A stretch of DNA of 64,000 bases from DATBJG01 sp963790545 (GCA_963790545.1 CAWBPA010000016.1:236224-300223); one strand, 5' to 3'. Numbered from the stretch's first letter, positions 46,640 to 58,329 are shown. The notes: generated by a model from the letters alone, not told the origin. Numbers and translations are program-made.

Positions 46640-47664
46640 CGGGCGTACCTGGCCATCGCCAGATCGACGATCTCGGCAACGAGTTGCGTGTAGGTCCGGC
46701 TCGTTTTCCGCGCGGCTTGTGCCAGCTCGGCCCGCGATGCCAACCATGGATTGGGGTTGACCTCAATCACATACACCTGGCCGTCTGGCGTGAGCCGCAT
46801 GTCCACGCGGCCATAGTCGTGCAACTCGAGCGCCTGATATGCGGAAACGGCCGTTTGTTGCAACAGCGCTGTCGTCTCCTCTGAGAGGTCTGTCGGAACC
46901 AGGGTCTTGGTGTCGCGATAAGCCGCGGTGCCCTTGGCCCATTTGACTTCGGCCGCCGCGATGCGAGGAGTGCCCTCTGGCAGCTTCGAAAGGTCCAGCT
47001 CGATGACCGGCAACGCCTCGGGGTTTTCGTTGCCGAGCACCCCCACGTACATCTCCCGGCCTTCGATGTATTCCTCAATCAGCACCGGCGAGTCGAACTG
47101 CTCGTGCAGCCAGTCGATGCGCTCCATGAGCTCTTTGATTGAAGACACGACGGCGTTGAATTCGATGCCGATCGATCCATCCTCGCGGGCCGGCTTGACG
47201 ATGACGGGGAAATGGAGATCGTGCGAAAACGCAAGACGGCCTCGGAAGGATCGGGCAAACACCGGCGTATGGATGCTGTGAAATGCGAAAATCTTTTTCG
47301 CGACGGTCTTGTCTTGCGCCAGCATCAACCCATGGCTGCCGGTTCCGGTAAAGCGCTTGCCAATGAGCTCGAGGTACGCGGCAATATTGAAGTCGGCCGT
47401 GTCGTTGCCGCCAAACGATTCCGTGAGATTGAAGATGAGATCGCAGTCGATACGAGCTGCCGCATGCAGACTCTTGACCGTACCGTCCAGCACGTGAACG
47501 ATCGGCTCGTGGTCGAGCTTGGTCAGTGTTTCAGCGACTTCCTCTTCAACTTCTTTCTTGTCGAGCGTGCGGACGAGCGGCGCCTTGCCATTGGTCGCAG
47601 AAGCGTCTTCCTCGGCCGGTTCCCACCGGTCGTAGAGCACGCCGACTTTGAGCTTCCCTGCCAT
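46636..47664 (-). CDS. ATP-grasp ligase, D-Ala-D-Ala ligase-like
   Basis: A 342-residue intact protein. An N-terminal preATP-grasp part (KLKVGVLYDRWEPAEEDASA, IDCDLIFNLTESFGGNDTAD) leads to the ATP-grasp fold: DKTVAKKIFAFHSIHTPVFA, FPVIVKPAREDGSIGIEFNA with the nucleotide-binding Lys, VLIEEYIEGREMYVGVLGNE, and the metal-binding YGRVDMRLTPDGQVYVIEVN ending NPNPW. That order is D-Ala-D-Ala ligase-like: an acyl-phosphate is made and attacked by an amine. Its partners suggest a special amide-bond product, not standard D-Ala-D-Ala. Same operon as the metallopeptidase, upstream by about 115 bases. Confidence 0.9.
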   Translation of the reverse strand: MAGKLKVGVLYDRWEPAEEDASATNGKAPLVRTLDKKEVEEEVAETLTKLDHEPIVHVLDGTVKSLHAAARIDCDLIFNLTESFGGNDTADFNIAAYLELIGKRFTGTGSHGLMLAQDKTVAKKIFAFHSIHTPVFARSFRGRLAFSHDLHFPVIVKPAREDGSIGIEFNAVVSSIKELMERIDWLHEQFDSPVLIEEYIEGREMYVGVLGNENPEALPVIELDLSKLPEGTPRIAAAEVKWAKGTAAYRDTKTLVPTDLSEETTALLQQTAVSAYQALELHDYGRVDMRLTPDGQVYVIEVNPNPWLASRAELAQAARKTSRTYTQLVAEIVDLAMARYAR

Positions 47665-47677
47665 TCTTTAATTTCTT

Positions 47678-47701
47678 GTCATGGGGCCCCACCCCCATGA
47701 C
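47678..47701. repeat. Short hairpin in the operon gap
   Basis: GTCATGGGG and CCCCATGAC with a 6-base centre, in the 116-base gap between the metallopeptidase stop and the ATP-grasp start. Could attenuate or process the transcript; no T run. Confidence 0.45.
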
Positions 47702-47780
47702 CTGTACCTCGCGCCGTTGGCGCTCGGCGTACTTCGGGGCGATCGTCTCTCAGTCAAGGCTCTTGGATTCCCTCCTCTAG

Positions 47781-48789
47781 TTATCGGCCCATGAACGTTC
47801 CGCGTGTAAGAAAGTTCATCGCAAGCGCGGTGCCGAACGCTGTCAGCTCGACCAGATAGGCCGGCTCCCGGCCGACTTCACCCCACAGTTTGAGTCGTTC
47901 ACAATTACGAATGATGGCTTCGACCAGCCCGACGACGACCGGACGCGGCACGCCTGTCCAGTACGTGATCTTGTCGATCAATTCGGGCTTGTACTTCGCC
48001 ACGATCGTGGCCGCCGGCCGCGCCTCCCTGCGCTTTCGCGTCAGGAAAATCTCCGGCAGATGCGCGTCCATCGACAGGTCGATGCTCCTCGGCGCGGGCC
48101 TTCTCGCCGCGCTGATAAAACTCGGCGACCGTCAGACGCATGTCGTCGACCGTGACATCCACTTCACCAACCTTGACGATCGGGTCTTCGTTGGCAAACG
48201 CGCGCGCGATCCGATCGACCCACCGCAGCTTCTTCATGGCCGGCCACCCACGATACCGACGGCGCCAGGCGCTGCCCGGGGTCAGCCACACAGCAAAGGT
48301 CTCGGCGAAGTCTTCGTCGGGGTGCTTTTGCGCGTACCATCCCTCGATGTGCCGGACGAAGCTCCGGCTGAATGGCACCGGCCGGTACTTTTCGCGATAA
48401 GGTCGATCGAAGGGCCCAAACAGCGCGCTCCAGTCAGGGCGAGCGAAAAGCCGGTACGCATAGTTGAAGACGTGCCCGGCCTCGTGCCGGAGATACCGCA
48501 TGATCTCGCGCGAATCCTCCAGGTCGTCGGCCGCGCGCTCGATCTTCCAAAGCTTCGGATCGGCAAGATAGAAAGGAATGCCCAGCACCGGTTGCTGATC
48601 AGGGCAACCCCATTCATCGGTCAGATAGCAGCTGGGACGGAATTTCTTGAGACCTCGTCGGTCGAGTTCACGGTACAACTGCCTGACAAAAGGCTCGACT
48701 GGTGAGCCCTCGAGTCGGAGCCCCAGCTCCCGGATGCGTTTGTCGAGTACGCCACGCACCTCGGGATCGAGTGTCTCGAATCCGGGCAC
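47781..48789 (-). CDS. Putative zinc-binding metallopeptidase, one frameshift
   Basis: About 335 residues. The zinc motif is MRYLRHEAGHVFNYAYRLFA (HExxH form HEAGH), with the distal conserved part FAETFAVWLTPGSAWRRRY giving the third acidic ligand candidate. Before it, CYLTDEWGCPDQQPVLGIPF is well conserved in such proteins by my recollection. No signal peptide, so it appears cytoplasmic. The frame changes near 48083 by +1; the remaining C-terminus (PAATIVAKYKPELIDKITYW onward) continues normally. First gene of the operon with ATP-grasp, small protein and YdcF-like genes. ATP-grasp enzymes paired with zincin-like peptidases are known in amidoligase clusters. Confidence 0.8.
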
Positions 48790-48856
48790 ACGGAATTATA
48801 ACGTCATTTCCCTACTTCGCTGCGTCTCTTCCTATCCGTTCCTCACTCGCCTCATA

Positions 48857-50213
48857 ATGCAGCGCATGGACACGACCCTGTCATCGGATGCCCTTCATCC
48901 GTTCCACGAACGTCTCACGCGCGCGAACCTCGCGGATGCGATCTTGTACCCCGGCACGGGCACAGGACGACAGCCGGTTCACACCTGCTATGGCGGCGCG
49001 CACTTGTTTACATCGGAAACACCTGCGAAGTTGGGAGCACTCGCGCGCCAGAGTCTGAGCGAGTACGCTCCCGATGCGACGACCCTTGCCGCAGCCTTCG
49101 AGCTCGATCCGGATGTCGCACGTGCGATTTATCCCGCGCTCGTGGACAAACTCTCGCGAGAGCCGATCGAAGACTACCGAATCGACTTTGAAGATGGGTA
49201 CGGAACGAGATCGGACGCCGAGGAAGATGGTCATGCGCACGCAGCCGCAGGGGCGGTCGCTCGGGCGCTGGCCGCCGGCTCGATGCCGCCGTTCTGGGGC
49301 ATTCGCATCAAAGCGTTGAGCGAAGAGCTCAGGCATCGAAGCCTTCGGACGCTCGATATCTTCGTCACCCGGCTGGTCGCCGACGTCCGGCTAAAGCCGG
49401 ACGCTACACAGCCGCTCTTTGTCGTGACGTTGCCGAAAGTCACGTCAACCGAGCAGGTGGCCGTTCTGGTTGACCTTCTCGAGTTGCTCGAGAAGATGCT
49501 GCAGCTGAAACAAGGCACGATTGGCATCGAGTTGATGGTCGAAAGTCCACGAGCGATTCTCGACGCGTCCGGGCGCGTGGCATTACCCGACCTGCTGCAG
49601 GCGGCTGGACCTCGTCTGGTCGGGGCTCATTTCGGTCCATACGACTACACGGCAAGCCTGGACATTACGGCTGCCCATCAACGACTCGACCATCCGACGT
49701 CAGTTCTGGCACGCATGCTCATGCAACTGGCTCTCTCGGGCACCGGAGTCCAACTCGCGGATGGCCCGACGACGCTGATGCCAATCGCGAGACACCGAGC
49801 CGGTCCGCAGGGCCTGACCGCGATTCAGCGCGAGGAAAACCGGAAAGGCTGTGCATGACGCCTGGAGGCTCCATTACCGACACATCCGACAAGGCCTCGC
49901 CAACGGCTTCTATCAGGGCTGGGACCTTCATCCAGCCCAGCTTCCCGCCCGGTACACCGCCGTCTATGCCTTTTTCCGCGAAGGGCTTGCCTCGACAACC
50001 GAACGCTTACGCGCGTTCATGGCTCAATCGGCACAGGCCACGCGGGTCGGCAACATGTTTGACGATGCGGCAACCGGACAAGGGTTGTTGAACTATTTTC
50101 TGCGAGCCGTCGGGTGCGGCGCGATTACCGAAGCCGAAGCACTCGAGCATGGCGGCCTCACGCTTGCCGAACTGAGAACCCGCTCGTTTCTGCAAATCTT
50201 GAAGAACCGTTAA
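48857..50213 (+). CDS. DUF6986-type HpcH/citrate-lyase-beta-like aldolase, one frameshift
   Basis: About 450 residues. TIM-barrel segments typical of the citE/HpcH superfamily: YRIDFEDGYGTRSDAEEDGH, WGIRIKALSEELRHRSLRTL, TIGIELMVESPRAIL with the catalytic-type Glu, LVGAHFGPYDYTASLDITAA and, near the end, GFYQGWDLHPAQLPARYTAV. Such proteins cleave or form C-C bonds of CoA-ester or oxoacid type; this subgroup is uncharacterised. The frame changes near 49845 by +1. A palindromic repeat (49384-49408) is read in frame as VRLKPDAT, an insert between two beta-strands. Start is ATG 48857 or 48866. Confidence 0.82.
49384..49408. repeat. Palindromic repeat inside the aldolase gene
   Basis: GTCCGGCTAAAGCCGGAC then GCTACAC, matching 10856-10881. 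In frame it gives VRLKPDAT and does not break the reading frame. Confidence 0.8.
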
Positions 50214-50230
50214 AAAGTGAAAACGCCTCT

Positions 50231-50307
50231 AACCACGGAGGTCACAGAGGTCACAGAGTAGTTTTTTGGTTTAGTGTTCTCTGTGTCCTCTGTGTCCTCT
50301 GTGGTGG
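50231..50307. repeat. CCACGGAGGTCACAGAG-type long inverted repeat, copy 2
   Basis: AACCACGGAGGTCACAGAGG on the left, TCTGTGTCCTCTGTGTCCTC and TGTGGTGG on the right, around an AT-rich loop. Copy 1 is at 19261-19334. It ends 17 bases before the phosphatidylcholine synthase ATG. Confidence 0.85.
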
Positions 50308-50323
50308 AACCTGGACTTCTGGC

Positions 50324-51010
50324 ATGCCCTACCTGGCCCATCTCTATACCGCTACCGGCGCCGTGTTAGGGTTTCTGGCGCTGCTCGCGGTGGCATCGGA
50401 CAACGTTCGACTGGCCTTTCTGTGGCTGTTCGCGGCGGCCATCGTGGATGCCAGTGACGGCTGGGTGGCCCGCCGGCTGAACGTTGCCGAGCGGCTGCCC
50501 GCCTTCAACGGCGCCAAACTCGACGACATCGTCGACTACATTACTTATGTTTTTGTCCCGGTCTATCTGCTCTACCGAGCAGGCACACTGCCGGAATCGT
50601 TTGCCTTGCCCGTGAGCGGCGCCATTCTGGTGGCAAGCCTGTACGGCTTTTGCCATGAGGAAGCCAAGACCACCGATCACTTCTTCACGGGGTTTCCCTC
50701 GTACTGGAACATCGTCGCGTTCTATCTCTATGTATTGCGGTGGCCAACCTGGGTCAATGCGGTCACTCTGCTGACGCTCTGCGGGCTGGTGTTTGTGCGC
50801 ACCACGTACTTGTATCCTTCGCGGATGCCGGTACTGCAGGGATGGACGATCCTGGCGGGAACGGTCTGGGGTGCGTTGCTGTTGTGGATCGTCTGGAGAT
50901 TGCCCGAGCCATCCACGATGGCCTCAACCGCATCGCTCGTGTTCCCCCTCTACTACGCGGTTCTTTCACTCATCCTCGATCGGAGGAGGGTAACCAAACT
51001 GAAAAGTTAG
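50324..51010 (+). CDS. pcs: Phosphatidylcholine synthase
   Basis: A 228-residue membrane enzyme that joins choline to CDP-diacylglycerol, making phosphatidylcholine. The CDP-alcohol phosphotransferase motif reads DGWVAR, then 12 residues, then GAKLDDIVD. The 12-residue spacing, in place of the usual 8, is diagnostic of bacterial Pcs. Further family blocks are HLYTATGAVLGFLALLAV, TDHFFTGFPSYWNIVAFYLY and TTYLYPSRMP. About seven helices. The ATG at 50324 is chosen; the longer frame upstream is a translation of the repeat at 50231-50307. Its 3' end nearly meets the convergent MFS gene. Implies choline uptake from outside. Confidence 0.9.
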   Translation: MPYLAHLYTATGAVLGFLALLAVASDNVRLAFLWLFAAAIVDASDGWVARRLNVAERLPAFNGAKLDDIVDYITYVFVPVYLLYRAGTLPESFALPVSGAILVASLYGFCHEEAKTTDHFFTGFPSYWNIVAFYLYVLRWPTWVNAVTLLTLCGLVFVRTTYLYPSRMPVLQGWTILAGTVWGALLLWIVWRLPEPSTMASTASLVFPLYYAVLSLILDRRRVTKLKS

Positions 51011-51015
51011 AAGTG

Positions 51016-52321
51016 CTAGGGTCCGTCGGTGCGCACTCCATGTCCCGGGGCGAGCACTTCGGCAGGCGGATCGCCGGCCGCCAACTCCTGCGCGACGATG
51101 AGCTGGCGTCCCGCCACGCGCAGCGCCGGCAACCGTGCACCGAACACCACCGAGCCCAGCACGCAGATCGATCCTCCCAGGGCAACGGTCACCGGTGCGC
51201 CGAGCGGCCCTGCCAGCATCCCAGACACGAGCGCGCCAAATGGTGCCATGCCAAAAAACATCATTGAATAGGCTGCCATGACTCGACCCCGCAGTCGATT
51301 TGGCACCATTGCCTGAATCAGTGTGATCGACGCGGCAAGTTGCACCATCAGAAAATACCCAACGGGCACCAGGAGCAGTGCAGAGAGCCAGAAGGCTCGC
51401 GAAACCGAGAACAAGATCAGGCTGAGACCGAACGCGGCGGTGGCAACGGCAACCCACGTTCCGAGACCGCGGACGCTCGGTACGGTTTGCCAGCGTGAGC
51501 GCTCCAATCAGTGCCCCGGCACCCGATGTCGCCATGAGGACACCGTACCCGCTGGCGCCACCCTGCAGAATCTGATCGGCAAAGATCGGCATCAACACGG
51601 TGTAAGGCAGGCCCATCACGCTGGACAGCGCCACCAGCAGCAGCAGCGCACGGATGGGCGCCGTGCGTGCGACGAACTGAAATCCTTCCATGATGCTGCG
51701 GAGCGCCGACCCTTCGTCGGCGTGTTCGGCCGGTGCCGTCAATTTCATCGCAAACAGGCTGGCAATGAGCGCAAGATAACTGATCGCATTCAGCAGAAAA
51801 CACCAGCCTTCGCCGATAGCCGCCACGGTCAACCCGGCAATGGCCGGCCCGATGATTCGGGTTCCATTGACCATCGACGAATTGAGCGCGATGGCATTGG
51901 TCATGTCGCTCTTGTCGACCATTTCGGCAATCAGGGCGTGTCGCGCCGGCACGTCGAACGCGAAGACCACGCCAAAAAGCAGGGCCAGCACGAACACATG
52001 CCAGATCTCCACGCGTTCGGTCAGCGTGAGCACCGCCAGCAGCAACGCCAGCAAGCCCGCTGCCGCCTGATAACAAAGAAGGACGCGTGGGCGATCGAAA
52101 CGATCGGCCACCGCTCCGCCGATTGGCGAGAGGAGGAAGACCGGAATCTGACCGGCAAAGCCGATCAACCCCAGCTGGGCAGGTGACCCGGTCAGACGAT
52201 AGACCAGCCAGTTCTGTGCAACCGTTTGCATCCAGGTGCCGACGAGCGACACCATCTGGCCAAGAACATAGAGCCGGTAGTTGGGATTGCGAAGAGCACG
52301 CAGAAAGGGTGGTAGACGCAC
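51016..52321 (-). CDS. MFS transporter, EntS/MFS_3-like exporter, one frameshift
   Basis: About 434 residues with 12 membrane helices. It begins MRLPPFLRALRNPNYRLYVL, has motif A GGAVADRFDRPRVLLCYQ, the loop AFDVPARHALIAEMVDKSDM and the second-half loop MVPNRLRGRVMAAYSMMFFG. It belongs to the same group as the exporter at 37325-38603 and has equivalent loops. The frame changes near 51490 by +1. Its stop lies 6 bases beyond the convergent pcs stop. Substrate unknown. Confidence 0.87.
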
Positions 52322-52467
52322 GTCTTACAGCCTAAAGTCTAACGCCTGAAGCCTATTGATGTCTTGACGCGGCTCGCACGGCTGGCGACAATCTTGTTCG
52401 AACGCTGCTGACGTCAGACATCTTTGTAGACCAACTGCCAGGACCCCGTTCCCCGGGTCATTTTCCC

Positions 52468-54037
<1,570 letters not shown>

Positions 54038-54044
54038 ACAAGCC

Positions 54045-54073
54045 GTACGTAGCGCAGGCCTTTTAGGCCTGCC
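54045..54073. repeat. Palindromic repeat
   Basis: CGTAGCGCAGGCC TTTT AGGCCTGCC, same core as 20793-20820, between the activator stop and the dehydrogenase start. The last bases overlap the region where a ribosome site for 54088 would lie (GTGGGAGGCC). Confidence 0.75.
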
Positions 54074-54087
54074 GTGGGAGGCCTGAC

Positions 54088-55379
54088 ATGAAACGAACAC
54101 TCCTGACCCTGGCCATTGCGGCGGCTGCCGCGGGGTTGATGATTTCTGCGCAGGCGCAGCGCTCGCCGCTGCCGTCGTGCGATCCGGACTAATGGCGGCC
54201 TGACGCTGCCCGCCGGTTTCTGCGCGCTGGTCGCCGCCGACAACCTGGGAATTGCGCGCCACATGGTCGTCGCGCCAAACGGCGACCTGTTCGTGTCGCT
54301 GCGCGATCAGGCACCGCAAAATGCGGCCCCGATTCCAGGCGCCATTCTGGCGCTGCGCGACAAGAACGGCGACGGACGCTTCGAGGCGCAGGAACGGTTC
54401 GGCGAGCGCGGCGGCACCGGCATCGCGACTTCGCAACGGCTACCTGTATCACTCACAACAGACGGCCGTGGTGCGCTACCCTCTCAAGACGGGCGAGCTG
54501 AAGCCCTCGGGCCCTGCGCAGGTGATTGCGACCCTCCCCGAACAGCGTGGCCATACCGAGAAGGGCCTTGCCTTCGACGGCAACGGCGGGTTGTACGTCA
54601 ATGTCGGCGTACCCTCGAATGCCTGCCAGGAAAAAGACCGGACCGCCGGCTCGCCCGGCCAGAATCCGTGCCCTCTGCTCGAAAAGCACGGCGGCATCTG
54701 GCGCTTCGACGAGAACAAGCCCGGTCAGTCGCAGGAAAATGGCGGACGACGGTACGCCACGGGCATGCGCCAGTTCTACGCGTTGGCCTGGCATGCGGGC
54801 GCCCTGTACGCCGTGCAGCACGGTCGCGATCAGCTCAACACCCTGTTCCCGCAGAACTTCACGGCCAAACAGAACGCCGATCTGCCGTCGGAGGAACTCC
54901 TCCGAATCGAGGACGGGGCCAACTTCGGCTGGCCGTACTGCTTCCATGACTGGCAGCAGGGCAAGCGGGTTCAGATGCCGGAGTACGGCGGCGACGGCAA
55001 GAAGACCGGGGACTGCGCCAAGTACCCGGCGCCAGTGGCGGCCTACCCGGGTCACTGGGCGCCAGGCGCGCTGATGTTCTATTCGGGCTCGCAGTTCCCT
55101 GCAAAATATCAAGGCGGCGCCTTCATCGCGTTCCAGGGATCGTGGAACCGCGATCCGGAACCCGCCGGCGGCTATAAAGTCGTATTTCAACCGTTCAGCG
55201 GCCCCAAAGCGTCGGGCGCGCACGAGGTATTTGCGGATGGCTTTGCCGGCATGCCGACTTTCGTCAAGCGAGAAGAGGCAAAGGCCCGCCCGGCCGGGCT
55301 CGCTCAGGCACCCGATGGATCGATTTACATCTCCGATCTGATAAAGGGAAAGATTTGGCGGGTGGTCTATAGGGGATGA
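54088..55379 (+). CDS. Exported PQQ-dependent sugar dehydrogenase-like protein, two frameshifts
   Basis: About 430 residues. Signal peptide MKRTLLTLAIAAAAAGLMIS. The body is a six-bladed propeller of the glucose/sorbosone dehydrogenase family: LTLPAGFCALVAADNLGIAR, MVVAPNGDLFVSLRDQAPQN, GHTEKGLAFDGNGGLYVNVG, GMRQFYALAWHAGALYAVQH and ANFGWPYCFHDW. Related enzymes oxidise sugars in the periplasm with PQQ. The expected cofactor residues cannot be confirmed by eye. The frame changes near 54190 (an extra T making a stop TAA) and near 54430, both +1. Ribosome site GGGAGG 8 bases before the ATG. Confidence 0.85.
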
Positions 55380-55380
55380 A

Positions 55381-55488
55381 AAGAAGAAGACAGAATTCAG
55401 AATCAGAAGACAGAATTCAGAATGCGACACGAGGATTCTCGCGTGCTGATTCTGATTCTGTCTTCTGTATTCTGTCTTCTGTACTCTG
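55381..55488. repeat. Inverted CAGAATTCAGAAT array
   Basis: GACAGAATTCAGAATCAGAA words are mirrored by GATTCTGATTCTGTCTTCTG words, about 108 bases. It starts right behind the dehydrogenase stop and continues into the end of the NAD synthetase frame. Confidence 0.8.
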
Positions 55489-57164
55489 CTCCTAAATATT
55501 TCGCCGCGATCGGGAATCTCCTGCCCACGCCAAAGGCCTTCGAGGTGATCTTGATCCCCGGGGCAGCCTGACGCCGCTTGTACTCGTTGGCGTCAATCAT
55601 GCGGGTCACACGCGTAACGATTGCGGAATCGTGGCCTTCGCGGACGATGGCCTCAGGTGAAAGATTCCGCTCGACGTACGCTTCGATAATCGGGTCGAGC
55701 ACATCATACGGGGGCAGCGAGTCGGTATCGCGCTGATTCGGCCGGAGCTCGGCGCTTGGCGGCTTTCAGGATCGTCGACTCCGGAATGACGAGACGCGTG
55801 CGATTCGCAAAGCGGGCCAGGTCGTAGACGAGCGTCTTGGGCACGTCGTTCAGCACGGCAAGGCCGCCGGCCATGTCGCCATACAACGTACAGTAGCCAA
55901 CCGCCAGCTCGGATTTGTTGCCGGTGCTCAGCAGGATCGCCCCGAGCTTGTTGGACAGCGCCATCAGCACCGTCCCACGGACGCGCGCCTGAATGTTCTC
56001 TTCCGTCACATCCGGCTTCAGCCCGACAAACGTCGGGGCCAGCGCCTCCAGATAACTCTGAAACACCTCGTCTATTTCGATGATTTGATGACGGACGCCG
56101 AGATTCTCGGCGAGGGCGCGAGCGTCGCTGAGGCTGTGATCGGACGAATAACGCGTCGGCATCGAGACCACAATCAGGTGATCGCGGCCGAGCGCCTCGG
56201 CCGCCAGACAGGCTGTCAGCGCGGAGTCGATTCCGCCTGACACGCCGAGGACGGCCTTCGAAAACCCGCACTTCTGCACGTAGTCACGCAATCCGAGAAC
56301 GAGGGCTTTCCAGACATCCTCGGTGCTGGTCTGACTGACGTCCCTCAGTACGCCTGGCGCCCCGCGGGTGGCCGACGAGGCCGCGAGTGAGGTATCGGGT
56401 ACTTCGTAGACGAGAAAGTCCTCTTCGAAATCTCGGGCGCGCAGCACCACTTCTCCGGCCGGATCGATTCCGAGCGAGTGGCCATCGAAGACCAACTCAT
56501 CGTTGCCGCCGACCTGATTGACGTAGAAGAAGTACCGTCCGTGCTGCCGGGCCTCGTGACGGACGAGCCGACGGCGAACCTCCGCCTTGCGCAGGTCAAA
56601 AGGGCTCGACGACAAGTTGATGAACAGCTGCGCGCCCTGGGCAGCCAGTTCGTCCACTGGCTCACGATGGTAGAGGCGTCGAGGCCATAATTCGGGATCG
56701 TTCCACACATCCTCGCAGATGTGGACGCCGAGCTTGACGCCACGAAACTCGACCGGTGCGACACTGCGCGCCGGCTCGAAGTAACGGTCTTCGTCGAAGA
56801 CGTCGTAGCTCGGGAGCAGGCATTTGTGCCGTCGATCGATGACCCGACCCTGATGGCAGAGCGCCGCCGCGTTATATAGCTCCTTGCCGTCCGTGCCCGG
56901 ATTGCGATCGACAAAACCGACGAGGATTCCCAACCGGTCGTCCGAGAGACGGGCCAGCTGATCCACAAGCGCCAGGTTGGCATCGACGAACCCGGTACGC
57001 TGAAGCAGGTCGCGTGGCGGGTAGCCCGTGGCCGCCAGCTCGGAGAACACGACCAGGTCGGCGCGATCGCGGCGCGCCCGTGCGACCGCATCCCGCATCC
57101 GCGCGAAGTTCGCGTCAAATGCGCCAACCGTAAAGTTGAGCTGGGCCAGTGCGATGCGCATCAT
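55403..57164 (-). CDS. nadE: Glutamine-dependent NAD+ synthetase, one frameshift
   Basis: Makes NAD from deamido-NAD, ATP and glutamine. The N-terminal nitrilase-like glutaminase domain has the Glu in FSELAATGYPPRDL, Lys in RRHKCLLPSYDVFDEDRYF and Cys in LGVHICEDVWND. The synthetase domain has the ATP loop VLGVSGGIDSALTACLAAEA and STGNKSELAVGYCTLYGDMA. The frame changes near 55752 by +1; then comes LPPYDVLDPIIEAYVERNLS and FPIAAKYLG, close to the normal end. The final 20 or so residues are translated from the array at 55381-55488, so the original stop was probably lost or shifted. About 586 residues. Confidence 0.9.
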
Positions 57165-57190
57165 TTAGTGTGTCGTGCCACTATACGATT

Positions 57191-58129
57191 CTAGTCCGTT
57201 CCCGCTGCGCCGCTCCGCTGCCCGGCAAGTACACCCTCCACGTCCTCGATCAACGGCACGCTATCGAGCGCGCCCAGACGAGTACAGCTGACCGCGGCGG
57301 CGGCAGCTGCGAATTGGAGAATCCGTGGCAGCGGCCAGGCCTGCCGCAGACCGTAGATGAACCCGGCCCGAAACACATCGCCGGCGCCGGTTGTGTCGCA
57401 CACTTCGACGGGAAACGCGGGTTGATGGTGGAGGCGATCGCCATCCAGTGCCAACGCGCCATGCTCGCCGACCGTCACGCACAACACGCCGGCGTGTCGT
57501 TGCCGAAGCTTTCTGAGCGCTCCCTCGACGTCTGTCATACCCGTGAGTGCCTTCGGCACCTCTTCCGCGAAGATTGGAAACGTCACGGCCGCCAGCAGTT
57601 CATCGGTCCGCTCCGACACATGGTCGATGTCGCTCGTCACCGGGACACCAAGGCTCTGTGCAGCCCGCGCGGCGTGAATCGCCACAGCGACATCCACATC
57701 ATCTACGTGCACGAGCTGCGCCCCGGCAAAGACCCCGGCCGGCAGCTCATCGGGGCGCAACGTGAGACGCGGGTCGCGGTCGGACAGGACAATCCTCGTT
57801 CCAGTCTCCGGATGGATGAGAATCGTTGCGGTCTGGGTCGCAGCCTCGTGTTCGACGATGTCCGTGACGTCGATTCCGCATCCAGCGAGCGCGTCACGCA
57901 CGCGCCGTCCATTGTCGTCGCGGCCGACGACGCCGATGTACTTGCTGCGCAATCCGAGAGCTCGGCACGCTCCCACCGTGGTTGCCGTCTGCCCACCGCA
58001 ACGGATGCTTTGAGCGCGAAGCGTGATTTTGGCGGAGGTCAGAAGCGAGGACGGCCCGTCGGGAAGCACGAGCACGTGGTCAACCGAGTTGGAACCAACG
58101 CCAACAACGTCAAACACCGGGCGGCTCAC
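57191..58129 (-). CDS. PfkB family carbohydrate kinase (ribokinase-like)
   Basis: A 312-residue intact cytosolic kinase. The N-terminal sugar-binding part includes FDVVGVGSNSVDHVLVLPDG and RCGGQTATTVGACRALGL (PfkB signature 1). The C-terminal signature 2 reads VEVCDTTGAGDVFRAGFIYG, with the catalytic-base Asp in GAGD. Substrate could be ribose, a nucleoside or another sugar; nothing here decides. It starts 27 bases after... the nadE start lies downstream on the same strand with 26 bases between its stop and the nadE ATG, so pfkB and nadE are probably one transcript. The large inverted repeat lies upstream. Confidence 0.9.
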   Translation of the reverse strand: MSRPVFDVVGVGSNSVDHVLVLPDGPSSLLTSAKITLRAQSIRCGGQTATTVGACRALGLRSKYIGVVGRDDNGRRVRDALAGCGIDVTDIVEHEAATQTATILIHPETGTRIVLSDRDPRLTLRPDELPAGVFAGAQLVHVDDVDVAVAIHAARAAQSLGVPVTSDIDHVSERTDELLAAVTFPIFAEEVPKALTGMTDVEGALRKLRQRHAGVLCVTVGEHGALALDGDRLHHQPAFPVEVCDTTGAGDVFRAGFIYGLRQAWPLPRILQFAAAAAAVSCTRLGALDSVPLIEDVEGVLAGQRSGAAGTD

Positions 58130-58244
58130 GGCCTGAGTATAAGGCTTGAGCCTCGAGCCCAGACATCATCACGGGACGCGGATCTTCGCGGATTCAAACG
58201 GAACCGCGCCGGCCCGGTTCGCGACCGGCCGCGTCGCGGACGCG

Positions 58245-58329
58245 CGTGGAAGGGTGCACGGTTGAAGGATAAGAGCGTCCCCCCGGAAGCAATCCACGCT
58301 CTTATCCTTCAACCGTGCACCCTTCCACG
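58245..58329. repeat. Perfect 34-base inverted repeat
   Basis: Left arm 58245-58278 starts CGTGGAAGGGTGCACGGTTG; the right arm 58296-58329 is its exact reverse complement; the loop of 17 bases is CCCCCCGGAAGCAATCC. It lies between the glnE stop (58432) and the pfkB start (58129). The rest of this 302-base gap shows no gene. May be a strong terminator-like hairpin, a small mobile element, or an assembly fold-back. Confidence 0.85.
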
